From positions 248,001-312,000 of the forward strand of contig CATOSI010000002.1 of the NCBI GenBank assembly GCA_951812505.1: a stretch of DNA of 64,000 nucleotides, in the 5' to 3' direction. The notes under the pieces were generated by a model. It had not been told where the DNA came from. It ran no database searches and worked only from the letters and a program-made list of their open reading frames with translations. How positions within the stretch are numbered: the stretch's first letter is position 1; every line of letters starts with the position of its first letter. The translations under genes were made by a program, and so were the position numbers. Shown one piece after another: positions 45,073-54,505 of the stretch. The stretch is from an uncultured Dehalococcoidia bacterium. Lineage in GTDB: Bacteria; Chloroflexota; Dehalococcoidia; Lucifugimonadales; UBA1123.

Positions 45073-46467
45073 CTACATGCGAAGCTCCAGCCGTGGCAGT
45101 AGCAGCCGTTCCGGTACCTCGGTCTCGCGCATGAAATCCACCAGCAGCCGGTGGATTTCCCTGGCTGTGTCCACATGCTTCTCTATCACGTTATCGAGCT
45201 GGTGAGGATCGGACTTCAGGTCGTACAGTTGCGATACACCCGGTTCAGGGCTGTACAGCAGGCTCCATTCCCCCGACGTGACGGTCGTAACAGGAGGATC
45301 CTTGAGGTCTCGGAGAAAATTGTCCACCGATCTAACTGGGTCACCCGGATTTGCGAAGGGAAGACTGCTGACTACATAATCGCGTCCCGAGAGCGAAGTG
45401 TCTCGCATCGCGGGCGCGAGAGAACGGCCCTGTACGAAGGGCGGGATGTCTATTCCCAGAAGGTCGAGCACGGTGGGCATGACGTCAATCGCTGAACTCA
45501 GTCCCGCGTAACCGCCGGGCGTTACCCCTGGCGCGCGGACCAGGAGCGGCAGGTGGACGATCTCCTCGTACAGAGGAGAGTAGCTCCATTGAGAACCGGG
45601 TTCGTCGTATGGTCGAAGGGTGCCGTCCGGGTACTTGTCCGAACTCATCTTTCCGAAGAGGCCGCCATGCTCCCCGAAGTAGAAGCCATGGTCCGATGTG
45701 AAGATGACCATCGTCTTGTCCGCCAGCCCCATGTTGGCTACCGACTTCAGCAGAAATCCCAGCCAGGTGTCCACCATTGTGACCTCGCCACAGTACGTGG
45801 CGTGGCCCTTCCGAAGCTGTGCCTCCTCGTATCCGGGCATGTCATGCCAGTTGCCATAGAGTGGGAGCACCAGTTCGCCGTCGTAGTCGGGCATGTAGAG
45901 TTCGGTGTAGTAGGAAGGAGCGTCCCAGGGCTCGTGCGGGTCCCATGTGTCCACGTACAGGAAGAAGTCATCCTTGTAGTGATGCTCCAACCACTGCATG
46001 GCCGTCATGAATGTCTTGGGAGCGTTCCTGTCCGCTTCGTTTCGCCACGCCGCCCGGACATCCAGGGATTCATGATGATAGCCCGGCTCGGGAATCAGCG
46101 ACCACAGGGAGTCCTGTCCTAAGTTCATGAAGAAGGACTGGAATCCACGGTCGTAGTTCATCCCGTCCCTGAGATAGTAGGGGGTATCCACGGAGGCGGC
46201 CGTATGAAAGCCCTGCCCTGCCAGTATCTCGGCTAGGGTGGTCACGCCTCCTGGAAGTGGCTCCCATCCCATAAAGGACATCGTCCACCTTCCAGTTTGG
46301 TGGTCTGCACGAGTGGGCATCGTCGGGAAACCGGCGGAGTAGTGAGAGTCGAACCTGACTGCTCCTGCAGCAAGTGCGTCTATGGAGGGAGTTCTAATCG
46401 TGGAGTTGCCATACGCGCCTATGTGGTCCCGGCGGAAGGTGTCGGAAACTATCCAGATCACATTCAT
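45073..46467 (-). CDS. sulfatase-family hydrolase with Thr at the nucleophile site
   Basis: 464 residues from ATG 46467 (MNVIWIVSDTFRRDHIGAYG). The alkaline-phosphatase-superfamily fold has metal ligands in VSDTFRRD and VIFTSDHGFYFGEHGGLFGK. The sulfatase signature C/S-x-P-x-R is here TMPTR (Thr49-Arg53, followed by ADHQTGR). Thr cannot become formylglycine, so this is not a classical sulfatase; Thr is the nucleophile in related phosphodiesterases. No signal peptide, so it is cytoplasmic. The C-terminus (LYDLKSDPHQLDNVIEKHVD) is typical of the family. Confidence 0.9.
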   Translation of the reverse strand: MNVIWIVSDTFRRDHIGAYGNSTIRTPSIDALAAGAVRFDSHYSAGFPTMPTRADHQTGRWTMSFMGWEPLPGGVTTLAEILAGQGFHTAASVDTPYYLRDGMNYDRGFQSFFMNLGQDSLWSLIPEPGYHHESLDVRAAWRNEADRNAPKTFMTAMQWLEHHYKDDFFLYVDTWDPHEPWDAPSYYTELYMPDYDGELVLPLYGNWHDMPGYEEAQLRKGHATYCGEVTMVDTWLGFLLKSVANMGLADKTMVIFTSDHGFYFGEHGGLFGKMSSDKYPDGTLRPYDEPGSQWSYSPLYEEIVHLPLLVRAPGVTPGGYAGLSSAIDVMPTVLDLLGIDIPPFVQGRSLAPAMRDTSLSGRDYVVSSLPFANPGDPVRSVDNFLRDLKDPPVTTVTSGEWSLLYSPEPGVSQLYDLKSDPHQLDNVIEKHVDTAREIHRLLVDFMRETEVPERLLLPRLELRM

Positions 46468-46829
46468 TCCACTCTCTCCCATGGTCTGTCTGCTCCGAAG
46501 AGTGTATCACGAGCGACCGTGTGTATTCCCTTCCGTCCAAGTCGAACCGATTCGCCAACATCGAGCCGTATCGCCTCCGACCTTGACTCCATAACCCGCA
46601 TCATGTTCCCGCAAAATCGCCGCAAGTCCCAGGTCTGCTGCATTGACCGTTCACCAGATAGGTGTCTATAATCTGTGTGCATTCGACAGCCTTGGGTGTG
46701 TGGCCGTCATTACCCGGGAATTCGAATACGCGGACGGTAGCGAAATTCTTGGCCCTTGAACCGAGGGAGCGTAGTCGCATCAGTCCCTATAGCCCTCACG
46801 GTAAATACCCGCTGCAGACGGACATTCCT

Positions 46830-48314
46830 GTGAATCACGTAGATGCAGATCCGCGGCGGACAGGCACAACTCCCACTTCACCCGACGTACCACGTGAAGC
46901 ATGTGGCGTGGTCGGTGTCTATCACAAGGGCGGGGACGCGGCCCGCGTCGCCTTCTTTGGTATCTACGCGCTCCAGCACCGTGGACAGGAGAGCGCCGGT
47001 ATAGCCTCGGCGGACGGCGAAAGGATCCGAGTTCGCACCGAGATGGGACTGGTAACGCAGGTATTCGAAGAGGACGACCTGCTCGATCTCACCGGCCCAA
47101 TTTCCATAGCCCATACCAGATACTCCACCACCGGCTCCAACCGCATCGTCAATGCCCAGCCAATACTCGCGCGCGGACCGGACGTAGAACTCGCCCTGGC
47201 GCACAACGGCAATGTAATCAACGCTCTCGAACTCCGCCGCGAGATGGAAGACCGCGGTTTCCAATTCGAGGGCACAAACGACTCCGAGATAATAGCCAGC
47301 GTCCTGGCCAATGCCCCCGCTCAGGACTGGGAGGGGCGCATCACGTACCTGATGCGCAGACTCCAAGGCGCCTACTCCTTGACCGTTCTTACCAAGGACG
47401 GCCTGCTCGGAATCAGGGACCCCCTGGGCGTCAGGCCTCTGTGCATCGGCAAACTGAACGGCAACCCGAATGGCGAAGTCAGCGGGTGGATCATAGCCTC
47501 CGAGTCCTGCGCCCTCGACCATGTGGGAGCAGAATACATAAGGGAGATCGAACCCGGCGAGGCCGTGCTGGTGGACGACCGCGGATTCAGAACGGTCAAG
47601 AATTCAGATAACCCCGCCCGGCGTGCCAGCTGCATATTCGAAAATATCTACTTCGCCCGTCCCGACAGTGTGCTGGACGGAAGGCTCATTTACAGCGACC
47701 GTCTCAGAATGGGCGCGGAACTCGCTCGCGAATTCCCCACCGACGCCGACATGGTCATAGGCGTGCCCGACTCTGCGACCGCCGCCGCTGTGGGCTACGC
47801 TCAGGAGTCCGGTATTCCCTACGGGGAGGGGCTGGTCAAGAACCGCTACGTAGGCCGCACGTTCATCGAGCCCAACCAGCGCCTCCGAGATCTCGGCGTG
47901 AGGCGCAAGCTGAACGTACTTCCCGGCATAATTCGCGGCAAGAGTCTCGTCGTCGTTGACGACAGCATCGTCAGAGGCACTACGACCCCCCATGTGGTCA
48001 AGCTGCTTCGTCGCGGCGGTGCGAGAGAAGTCCACCTGCGCATAACCGCCCCGCCGATCACATCCACCTGCCACTTCGGCGTGGACATGGCTACTAAGAG
48101 GGAGTTGATAGCCGCGAATTCCTCTGTGGAAGAGATACGCCGGCTGGTCGGTGCCGACTCTCTGGGATACCTCAGTGTCGAGGGTCTGCTGCGTGCCGCC
48201 AACGGAGCGAGAGACCGCTTCTGCCTCGGCTGTTTCACAGGCGAGTACCCTATCCCCGTCCAACTCGAGATGGACAAACTCGTCATGGAAGTCCAGGATG
48301 TCGGCGGGGACTAA
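46830..48314 (+). CDS. purF: amidophosphoribosyltransferase
   Basis: First step of purine synthesis: PRPP plus glutamine to phosphoribosylamine. The frame opens at 46662; GTG 46830 is the likely start, giving a 24-residue propeptide before the catalytic Cys in PREACGVVGVYHKGG. ALQHRGQESAGIA and HTRYSTTGSN belong to the glutaminase, and LVVVDDSIVRGTTTPHVVKL is the PRPP loop. Cys residues in ASCIFENIYFARPDS, TCHFGVDM and FCLGCFTGEYP match the four 4Fe-4S ligands of the Bacillus type, so it is an oxygen-sensitive Fe-S form. The 360 bases upstream hold no clear promoter. purN follows. Confidence 0.96.
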   Translation: MNHVDADPRRTGTTPTSPDVPREACGVVGVYHKGGDAARVAFFGIYALQHRGQESAGIASADGERIRVRTEMGLVTQVFEEDDLLDLTGPISIAHTRYSTTGSNRIVNAQPILARGPDVELALAHNGNVINALELRREMEDRGFQFEGTNDSEIIASVLANAPAQDWEGRITYLMRRLQGAYSLTVLTKDGLLGIRDPLGVRPLCIGKLNGNPNGEVSGWIIASESCALDHVGAEYIREIEPGEAVLVDDRGFRTVKNSDNPARRASCIFENIYFARPDSVLDGRLIYSDRLRMGAELAREFPTDADMVIGVPDSATAAAVGYAQESGIPYGEGLVKNRYVGRTFIEPNQRLRDLGVRRKLNVLPGIIRGKSLVVVDDSIVRGTTTPHVVKLLRRGGAREVHLRITAPPITSTCHFGVDMATKRELIAANSSVEEIRRLVGADSLGYLSVEGLLRAANGARDRFCLGCFTGEYPIPVQLEMDKLVMEVQDVGGD

Positions 48315-48355
48315 TACCACAACCATATGAATATGCCATATTACGACAGCTATCC

Positions 48356-48384
48356 GTCATTCCCGCGAAGGCGGGAATCCAGGG
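48356..48384. repeat. dispersed hairpin repeat, copy d
   Basis: GTCATTCCCGCGAAGGCGGG then AATCCAGGG, in the purF-purN gap. Stem TTCCCGC/GCGGGAA. Same core as the copies at 43508 and 44914, without the outer MITE ends. Confidence 0.8.
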
Positions 48385-48439
48385 GTGGGGACAGGCTCAT
48401 AACTGGCAAAACTAACTGGACTTGGTACTAGAGCCTCCC

Positions 48440-49069
48440 ATGAGCGGGCGGACACTGGATGCAAAACTCCCCATAGGCGTCATAGCCTCGCACGGCGGCA
48501 CCAACCTCCAGGCCATCATTGACGCCTGCACCGACGGCTCTCTCGACGCCCGGATCCGCGTAGTTATCTCCAACAACTCCCGCGCCCTAGCATTGGAGCG
48601 AGCCCGCCGTGCTAATATCCCCACCGCCCACCTCAGCGCGGTCACCCATCCTGATCCGGCGAGTCTGGACGCCGCCATAGCCGACACTCTGGCATCACAC
48701 GGAGTGGAACTCGTCGCCCTGGCAGGCTATATGAGGAAGCTCGGCCCTGAGACACTGAGCCGGTACCGCAACCGCATCCTGAATATCCACCCCGCCCTGC
48801 TGCCCAAATACGGTGGACGCGGCATGTACGGCGAGCACGTTCACTCTGCTGTGCTGGCCGCGGGCGAACGTGTCTCCGGTGTCAGCGTCCACCTCGTGGA
48901 CGAAGAGTACGACCGCGGCCCCGTGATCGCCCAGGCTGAGGTTCCGGTCATGCCCGAAGACACCCCCGACACACTCGCTACCCGCGTCCTCGAGCAGGAA
49001 CACATCCTCTACCCCCGGACCATCCAGCGCATAGCCTCCGGCGAGATAGACCTGGATTCCCTCGCCTAG
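48440..49069 (+). CDS. purN: phosphoribosylglycinamide formyltransferase
   Basis: Third step of purine synthesis, using 10-formyl-tetrahydrofolate. 209 residues from ATG 48440. PIGVIASHGGTNLQAIIDAC binds the phosphate; the catalytic Asn and His are in RILNIHPALLPKYGG and the Asp in VHLVDEEYDRGPVI. SGTN of most relatives reads HGGTN here. It lies 125 bases after purF and is probably in the same transcript, ended by the hairpin at 49094-49129. Confidence 0.95.
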   Translation: MSGRTLDAKLPIGVIASHGGTNLQAIIDACTDGSLDARIRVVISNNSRALALERARRANIPTAHLSAVTHPDPASLDAAIADTLASHGVELVALAGYMRKLGPETLSRYRNRILNIHPALLPKYGGRGMYGEHVHSAVLAAGERVSGVSVHLVDEEYDRGPVIAQAEVPVMPEDTPDTLATRVLEQEHILYPRTIQRIASGEIDLDSLA

Positions 49070-49093
49070 AGAGCCCTCCAAATCCGACGAAAC

Positions 49094-49129
49094 AACAAGC
49101 CGCCCGCGGGATGCCGCGGGCGGCTTGTT
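49094..49129. terminator. strong bidirectional terminator hairpin
   Basis: A 16-bp perfect stem (AACAAGCCGCCCGCGG with CCGCGGGCGGCTTGTT) and a 4-base GATG loop. It lies between the convergent purN and narK genes, so it can end both transcripts; TTGTT follows the GC core on either strand. Confidence 0.9.
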
Positions 49130-49159
49130 CTTCGTTGTACCGTCCGTCGTCTCGTAACC

Positions 49160-50524
49160 CTAGTCCGCCGCCGCGCCCCCCATTACCACCGCGCCGCCTC
49201 TGGCCGCCAGCGCCGTCTCAAGCTCCTGTCTCTCCTCCACCTCGCGACTGGCGGAGAACCTTACAAGGAACACCAGCGCCGACGCCGCTATCACTGTCAG
49301 CCCGATGAACATCAGGGCCTGGTGAGTAGCGAGCGACTCTATCCTGAACAGGAATCCGAACGCGACCGCTCCGGCATTGCCTCCCGCGCCCACTATTCCG
49401 GCTACCGAACCCAGCGCGCGCTTGTTGATGAACGGCACCACCGAATACGTCGCACCTTCCGACATCTGCACGAACAGGCTGAAGACGATCATCGCGCCGA
49501 CCGCGAGGAACAGGACCGACATCTGAGAAAACAGTATCAGCGCGATCCCCTCCAGCAGCAGCACGACTCCCAGGAACATTACCCTGCCCCTGAGTCCGAA
49601 CTTGATGCCCGCCTTGTCCCCGAATATCCCGCCCAGCGTCCGCGCGAATATGTTCATCAGCCCGAACAGCCCGGCTATGAGTCCCGCCGTCCCCACGCTC
49701 AGACCGAACCTGTCGTGGTAGTACAGCGCCGCTATGTTGTTGATGGTAAGCTCCACGCCGAAGCACGCGCCGTATATCACGAACAGCGCCCAGACACGGT
49801 AGTCCTTCGCGGCCTCAAGGAACGTTCCCTTGACAGCCGACGCCGAGGGCATCTTGCCTTCTGCCCGCAGCTTCGCGTAGTTGCCCTCCGGCGAGTCCTG
49901 CGTGAGCAGGAAGTAGGCGATGCCCACGATCATCAGGGCCACGCCCGGCACCACCATAGCTACCCGCCATCCCACGACTTCTCCGACTCCGAACATCAGC
50001 GCTGCGGCCAGCACCAGCGGCATGACCATCTGGGTTACGCCGCCACCCAGGTTGCCCCAGCCCGCCGTGGTCGCGTTGGCCGTGCCCACCACGTTGGGAG
50101 CGAACATTACCGAGGTATGGTACTGGGTGATTACGAACGAAGCGCCGATAACGCCGATTGCCAGGCGGAACAGCAGGAACGTCTCGTAGTTCTGCGCCAG
50201 ACCGATCGTCATGACCGGAATCGAGCCAAGCACGAGCAGTCCGCTGTAAGCGAGGCGCGGTCCTATCCGGTCGCACAGCCACCCGATCACCAGACGGGCG
50301 ACGATTGTAATAGCTACCGAAGCGATGATAGTGTTGCCGACCTGCGTCTTGGTAAGTCCCAGGTCGTCCCGGACTACCGCCATTAGCGGAGCGATTCCGA
50401 ACCACCCGAAGAAAGCCAGGAAGAACGCGAACCACGTCAGGTGGAATGTCCGCATGTGCGGCTTCTTCAGGCTGAATAAGTTGATTCTCGGCGCTTTAGT
50501 ATGTGTCTCCGATCCTATGGTCAT
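49160..50524 (-). CDS. narK: NarK/NasA-type nitrate/nitrite transporter (MFS)
   Basis: 454 residues, 12 membrane helices. The nitrate signatures TTAGWGNLGGGVTQMVMPLV and AGIVGAGGNAGAVAFGFLFR, and Arg in FLLFRLAIGVIGASFV, define the NNP family. It imports nitrate or exports nitrite across the inner membrane. It is the last gene of the leftward operon nasA-nirB-nirD-hemD-narK, starting 80 bases after hemD. Confidence 0.94.
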   Translation of the reverse strand: MTIGSETHTKAPRINLFSLKKPHMRTFHLTWFAFFLAFFGWFGIAPLMAVVRDDLGLTKTQVGNTIIASVAITIVARLVIGWLCDRIGPRLAYSGLLVLGSIPVMTIGLAQNYETFLLFRLAIGVIGASFVITQYHTSVMFAPNVVGTANATTAGWGNLGGGVTQMVMPLVLAAALMFGVGEVVGWRVAMVVPGVALMIVGIAYFLLTQDSPEGNYAKLRAEGKMPSASAVKGTFLEAAKDYRVWALFVIYGACFGVELTINNIAALYYHDRFGLSVGTAGLIAGLFGLMNIFARTLGGIFGDKAGIKFGLRGRVMFLGVVLLLEGIALILFSQMSVLFLAVGAMIVFSLFVQMSEGATYSVVPFINKRALGSVAGIVGAGGNAGAVAFGFLFRIESLATHQALMFIGLTVIAASALVFLVRFSASREVEERQELETALAARGGAVVMGGAAAD

Positions 50525-50603
50525 TAGTTACCTACCCCTTCAGACATCACCTATCTTGAAAATCCCTTTATCCTGTAAATCCTGATTCAGACGGAAAAGC
50601 GTC

Positions 50604-51437
50604 TCACGGACGCGGGGTTCGGGCTTTAGAAAAATATTCGGACAGATCGGCCACCATGTGCCCCATCTTCGGATGTTCGGGCACCACGTCGGGGGTGACG
50701 CCATAGGCGGCAAGAGCCTTCGCGCAGGTCGGTCCGACCGCCGCCACGACCGTCGAGTTCATCGTTGCTGCCAGCACCGACTCGAATCCCCGCTCCTCCG
50801 CTATCTTGAACATATGCTTCACCTGTGCCTGGCTTGTGAACGCCACCGCATCCAGTTCCCGTTTCAGGACTGCTCTTACCAGTGCTTCCAGCGGCCCCAT
50901 GTCCTCTGGAAGCATCCACTCGTACAGGCACAGTTCATAGAGATTGGCGCACGATGACAATAGGGTCTCGGACAATGCTTCGTTGCGTTCGCCATAGTTG
51001 ATCAGCGCGACTCCGCACCCGGACAGATCGAACTCACTGAGCGTCTCCAACAACTCGTCGGTCGTATATGGAGAGTCCACTTTCACCGGAGTGAGAATGC
51101 CCGCCTTCCTGAGTGCGGCCACTGGCTTAGGCCCTCTGGCGATGCACACCACCTTTCGCAAACCGGTGAGAAGCTCCGACTCCCTGCCCAGCCTTGCCGC
51201 TTCTTTGAACAGCGTGGAGACGCCCACGCCGGTCTGCGCGACTACAACCTGGAACTCACCGTCGCTTATCCCGTCAATCAGCTCCCCGACCATATCCAGG
51301 CAGTCAACCGGAGCCTCCCGCAGCGCGGGCGCGGACATAACTTCCGCTCCCCGCTTGCGGATGAGTTCCCCAAGCTGACCTGCCATTCGTGACTCCAGCG
51401 CGCCCACACGCTTGCCTTCCAGAGAATGGTTAATCAT
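50604..51437 (-). CDS. hemD: uroporphyrinogen-III synthase
   Basis: Closes hydroxymethylbilane to uroporphyrinogen III, the precursor of siroheme. 277 residues with the two-lobed HemD pattern: VGALESRMAGQLGELIRKRG, VVVAQTGVGVSTLFKEAARL, ALINYGERNEALSETLLSSC, AVAFTSQAQVKHMFKIAEER and VVAAVGPTCAKALAAYGVTP. It overlaps nirD by 8 bases. Being within the operon suggests it feeds siroheme to NirB, although it also serves heme synthesis. Confidence 0.88.
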   Translation of the reverse strand: MINHSLEGKRVGALESRMAGQLGELIRKRGAEVMSAPALREAPVDCLDMVGELIDGISDGEFQVVVAQTGVGVSTLFKEAARLGRESELLTGLRKVVCIARGPKPVAALRKAGILTPVKVDSPYTTDELLETLSEFDLSGCGVALINYGERNEALSETLLSSCANLYELCLYEWMLPEDMGPLEALVRAVLKRELDAVAFTSQAQVKHMFKIAEERGFESVLAATMNSTVVAAVGPTCAKALAAYGVTPDVVPEHPKMGHMVADLSEYFSKARTPRP

Positions 51438-51792
51438 CCGTGGCCTCCTGCCTTGCTCTTCTCTCGATGGTTATGACCATGTCTCCGCTATCGCCGACCT
51501 CAATCGGGTATGTCTTCAGCGCCTTGCACTCGTTGCCTATGGGCGCTCCGGTCTCAAGGTCGAACTTGTACGAGTGCAGCGGGCAGTGGAGCTCTCCGCC
51601 GCCGATGATCCCGTCCGCAAGCGGGCCTGCCCTGTGAGGACACAGCGCTTGCGTCGCATAGACTTCGCCCGACCGCGTCCTGAACACTGCGACGGGTATG
51701 TGTCCGACACTGATGCGGCGTCCCTCTCCGGGAGGAATCTGCTCCACCGGGCCGATGTCATAAGTCTGCGCGCTCATTTCTGTCGTCACCAT
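51430..51792 (-). CDS. nirD: Rieske-type small subunit of nitrite reductase
   Basis: 120 residues from ATG 51792, with GAGGG upstream. The Rieske [2Fe-2S] motifs CPHRAGPLADG and CPLHSYKFDLETG are intact. It lies between nirB and hemD, which marks it as NirD, the small subunit of the assimilatory NAD(P)H nitrite reductase, although NirD proteins in many bacteria have lost the cluster ligands. A general Rieske ferredoxin is the alternative. Confidence 0.85.
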   Translation of the reverse strand: MVTTEMSAQTYDIGPVEQIPPGEGRRISVGHIPVAVFRTRSGEVYATQALCPHRAGPLADGIIGGGELHCPLHSYKFDLETGAPIGNECKALKTYPIEVGDSGDMVITIERRARQEATDD

Positions 51793-51843
51793 TTGCCTAC
51801 CCTCAATGGCCTTCGATTATCTGGAAAACTTGGCCGGATTCGT

Positions 51844-51877
51844 CCCTTCTCCCTCTGGGAGAGGGCAGGGGTGAGGG
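51844..51877. repeat. dispersed repeat of a second type
   Basis: CCCTTCTCCCTCTGGGAGAG then GGCAGGGGTGAGGG, in the nirB-nirD gap. It forms a CTCCCTCTGGGAG hairpin. Such units recur widely in bacterial genomes; here it would lie in the operon mRNA. Confidence 0.7.
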
Positions 51878-51887
51878 TGATTTGTCC

Positions 51888-54323
51888 TCATCCCGAAACC
51901 GCGCTCACGAACTGGTTCTCGTGGACCGGCTTCTCGCCCTCCTTCCACGGGTCAAAGTACGCTTCGACCGAGGCCTGAATATCGGATTCGAGGCTTTCCG
52001 CCACGCCGTCGCTGTCGTCCATGATGATCTCCCGCAGACGCTCCACGCCGATTCGTTCGACGAAACCGTATGTGCGCTCCAGGTACTTGGCGTTCTCCCT
52101 GTAATACTGGATGAACCTGCCCATGTACTTGATGACGTCTTTAGGCGAATCAACTACGCAGAGCACATCGCCCTTGCGAACGTTCGCTCCGGCCGCGCCT
52201 CCGACGTATATCTCCCACTTGCCGCCCTCTACCGCCACGACGCCTACGTCCTTCACGGTCGCCTCGGCGCAGTTGCGCGGGCAGCCCGAAACAGCCATCT
52301 TCACCTTGTGCGGCATCTCCATGCCCTGGAAGCGCTTCTCTATATCAATTCCGAGCTTCGTGCTATCGCCGAGTCCGAAGCGACAGAAGTCGGTTCCCAC
52401 ACACGTCTTGCACGTCCTGAAAGCCTTCGTGTATGCGTGGCCCGAAGGCATGTCGAGCTCACGCCACACGTCCGGCAGATGCTCTTTTGGGATTCCGAGA
52501 ATATCTATCCGCTGCCCGCCGGTTATCTTCACCATGCCGGCCTGGTACTTCTCCGCTACATCCGCGATGCGACGCAGTTCGTCGGGAGTCGTGATGCCGC
52601 CGTACATCCTCGGAACGACGCTGAACGTGCCGTCGCGCTGGATGTTGGCGTGTACCCGGTCGTTTATGAAACGCGCGTCCCGCTCGTCCTTGTACTCGCT
52701 GCCCCAGATCGTCCTGAGCAGAGAGGCGAGCCCGACCTTGCTTCCTGCTTCCTCGCGTCCGTCGGCCAGGTTCTCGAATACCGACGACACGCTCTTGAGT
52801 TCGAGCGACTTCACCGCCTCCACGAGTTCCGGCTTGCTCATAGGTATTCCGGGGACGTAGTAGTTGGCCGATAGGTCCTCGGCGACCAGGCCGTCGGCGG
52901 CGAACTCAAGGATCGCCTGCACCTGTGGTTTGCATGAACCGCATCCTGTGCCTGCTCGAGTCGAGTCGCACACCGCTTTGAAACTGCGATGTCCGCCTTT
53001 CACCGCCTCCACTATCTGTCCCTTTGTAACCCCGTTGCAGTTGCAGACCTGCGTCGTGTCCGGCAGCGACTCGATGTCCGTGCCTATGCTCTCCGGCGCT
53101 AATGGGAACAGCATCTCCGCGCGTATCTCCGGCAGCGCCTCGTCTCTGTCGAACGCCTGCAGCAGGCGAGGGGCCGACATGCCGTCCCCCAGCAGAATCG
53201 CCCCTGCAATGTGGCCGTCCCGTACAATTAACTTCTTGTAGATGCCGCGGCCGGGTTCGACGTAGGTGACGACTTCGTCCTGCTCGTCGCGCGGCTCCTT
53301 GACACCCGCCACGGCCAGTTCGACGCCCATGACCTTCAGCTTGGTAGATACACGCGAGCCGAAGTATCGTGCACCCGGATTGCGCTCAGTCAGCCTGTCG
53401 GCCAGAATGCTCGCCTGCTCCCAGAGAGGCGCGACCAGGCCGTATGTAACGTCCCGGTGCTCTGCGCACTCGCCGATGGCGAATATGTCCGAATCGTTTC
53501 TGCAGGATAGGTCGTCATTGACCAGGATCCCCCGCCGCACGTTCAACCCCGATATCTTGGCCACGTCCACGTTGGGCCTGATTCCGGCCGATATGACCAC
53601 CATTCCGCACTCTATTTCTGTGCCGTCCTTGAAGCGGACACCCCTAACCTTGTCTTCGCCGAGTATCTCAGTCGTCAGCTTCTCCAAGTGAAACGTGACA
53701 CCCATCTGCTCCAGCGTCTCCCTCAGCAGGTCCCCGGACTGCGAATCGAGCTGCGTCTCCATAAGGTAGGCCGCGAGGTGTACCACGTGAACGTTCAAGC
53801 CGCGAGTCAGCAGGCCGCGCGCGGCCTCCAGCCCCAGCAGGCCGCCGCCTATGACCACGGCGTCCCTCACGTTGTCGGTGCGCCCAATCATATTCGTGCA
53901 GTCGTCGAGGGTACGGAATGCGTACACCCCGTCTCTCAGCGCGCCGTCGTTGTCATGGAGTCCGTCTATTGGTGGTATGAATGGCACGCTTCCTGTGGCA
54001 ATCACCAGCTTGTCGTAAGGGACAAGGTGACCGCCCGCGGCATATACCGTCTTGCCCCTGCGGTCTATTCCGATGGCCCGGACGCCCGCGTACAGCTTCA
54101 CATTGTTCCTCTCGTACCAATCCAGTGGGTTGATATATATGTCGTCCTGGTCGTGCGTTCCGGACAGCACCCCCGACAGCAGAATGCGGTTGTAGTTGCC
54201 GTGCGGCTCCTCTCCGAAGACCGAAATATCGAACTGGTCTCCGCCGCCCCTGGTCAGTATTTCTTCGACCAGCCTCGCGCCGGCCATCCCATTCCCTATA
54301 ACGACAAGTTTCTGCTTTTCCAT
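51888..54323 (-). CDS. nirB: assimilatory NAD(P)H nitrite reductase large subunit
   Basis: Reduces nitrite to ammonium in the cytoplasm. 811 residues: FAD domain (VVIGNGMAGARLVEEILTRG), NAD domain (DAVVIGGGLLGLEAARGLLT), BFD-like [2Fe-2S] domain with CNCNGVTKGQ at about 427 and CGSCKPQV, then the ferredoxin-like half and siroheme/4Fe-4S site with CKTCVGTDFCRFGLGD at about 640 and SGCPRNCAEATVKDVG at about 683. All cluster cysteines are present. It follows nasA by 182 bases, which hold a dispersed repeat. Confidence 0.96.
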   Translation of the reverse strand: MEKQKLVVIGNGMAGARLVEEILTRGGGDQFDISVFGEEPHGNYNRILLSGVLSGTHDQDDIYINPLDWYERNNVKLYAGVRAIGIDRRGKTVYAAGGHLVPYDKLVIATGSVPFIPPIDGLHDNDGALRDGVYAFRTLDDCTNMIGRTDNVRDAVVIGGGLLGLEAARGLLTRGLNVHVVHLAAYLMETQLDSQSGDLLRETLEQMGVTFHLEKLTTEILGEDKVRGVRFKDGTEIECGMVVISAGIRPNVDVAKISGLNVRRGILVNDDLSCRNDSDIFAIGECAEHRDVTYGLVAPLWEQASILADRLTERNPGARYFGSRVSTKLKVMGVELAVAGVKEPRDEQDEVVTYVEPGRGIYKKLIVRDGHIAGAILLGDGMSAPRLLQAFDRDEALPEIRAEMLFPLAPESIGTDIESLPDTTQVCNCNGVTKGQIVEAVKGGHRSFKAVCDSTRAGTGCGSCKPQVQAILEFAADGLVAEDLSANYYVPGIPMSKPELVEAVKSLELKSVSSVFENLADGREEAGSKVGLASLLRTIWGSEYKDERDARFINDRVHANIQRDGTFSVVPRMYGGITTPDELRRIADVAEKYQAGMVKITGGQRIDILGIPKEHLPDVWRELDMPSGHAYTKAFRTCKTCVGTDFCRFGLGDSTKLGIDIEKRFQGMEMPHKVKMAVSGCPRNCAEATVKDVGVVAVEGGKWEIYVGGAAGANVRKGDVLCVVDSPKDVIKYMGRFIQYYRENAKYLERTYGFVERIGVERLREIIMDDSDGVAESLESDIQASVEAYFDPWKEGEKPVHENQFVSAVSG

Positions 54324-54446
54324 TCTGATAGTCCTTAGCTATAAGTTCTCAGTCGTTAGTTCTTAGTGGCCGGCGAATCTCCTCTTCCTCGATGGACTCA
54401 CAGGGGTATGAAAATGTGCAAACTGGCCACGAATGCCGCGCCAAAG

Positions 54447-54486
54447 TCCCTTCCCCCTTGACGGGGGAAGGCTAGGATGGGGGTGA
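54447..54486. repeat. dispersed repeat of a third type
   Basis: TCCCTTCCCCCTTGACGGGG then GAAGGCTAGGATGGGGGTGA, in the nasA-nirB gap. TTCCCCC and GGGGGAA form a 7-bp hairpin. It is the same kind of unit as 51844-51877, with a different sequence. Confidence 0.7.
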
Positions 54487-54505
54487 AACCTATCGCATCC
54501 AAACC

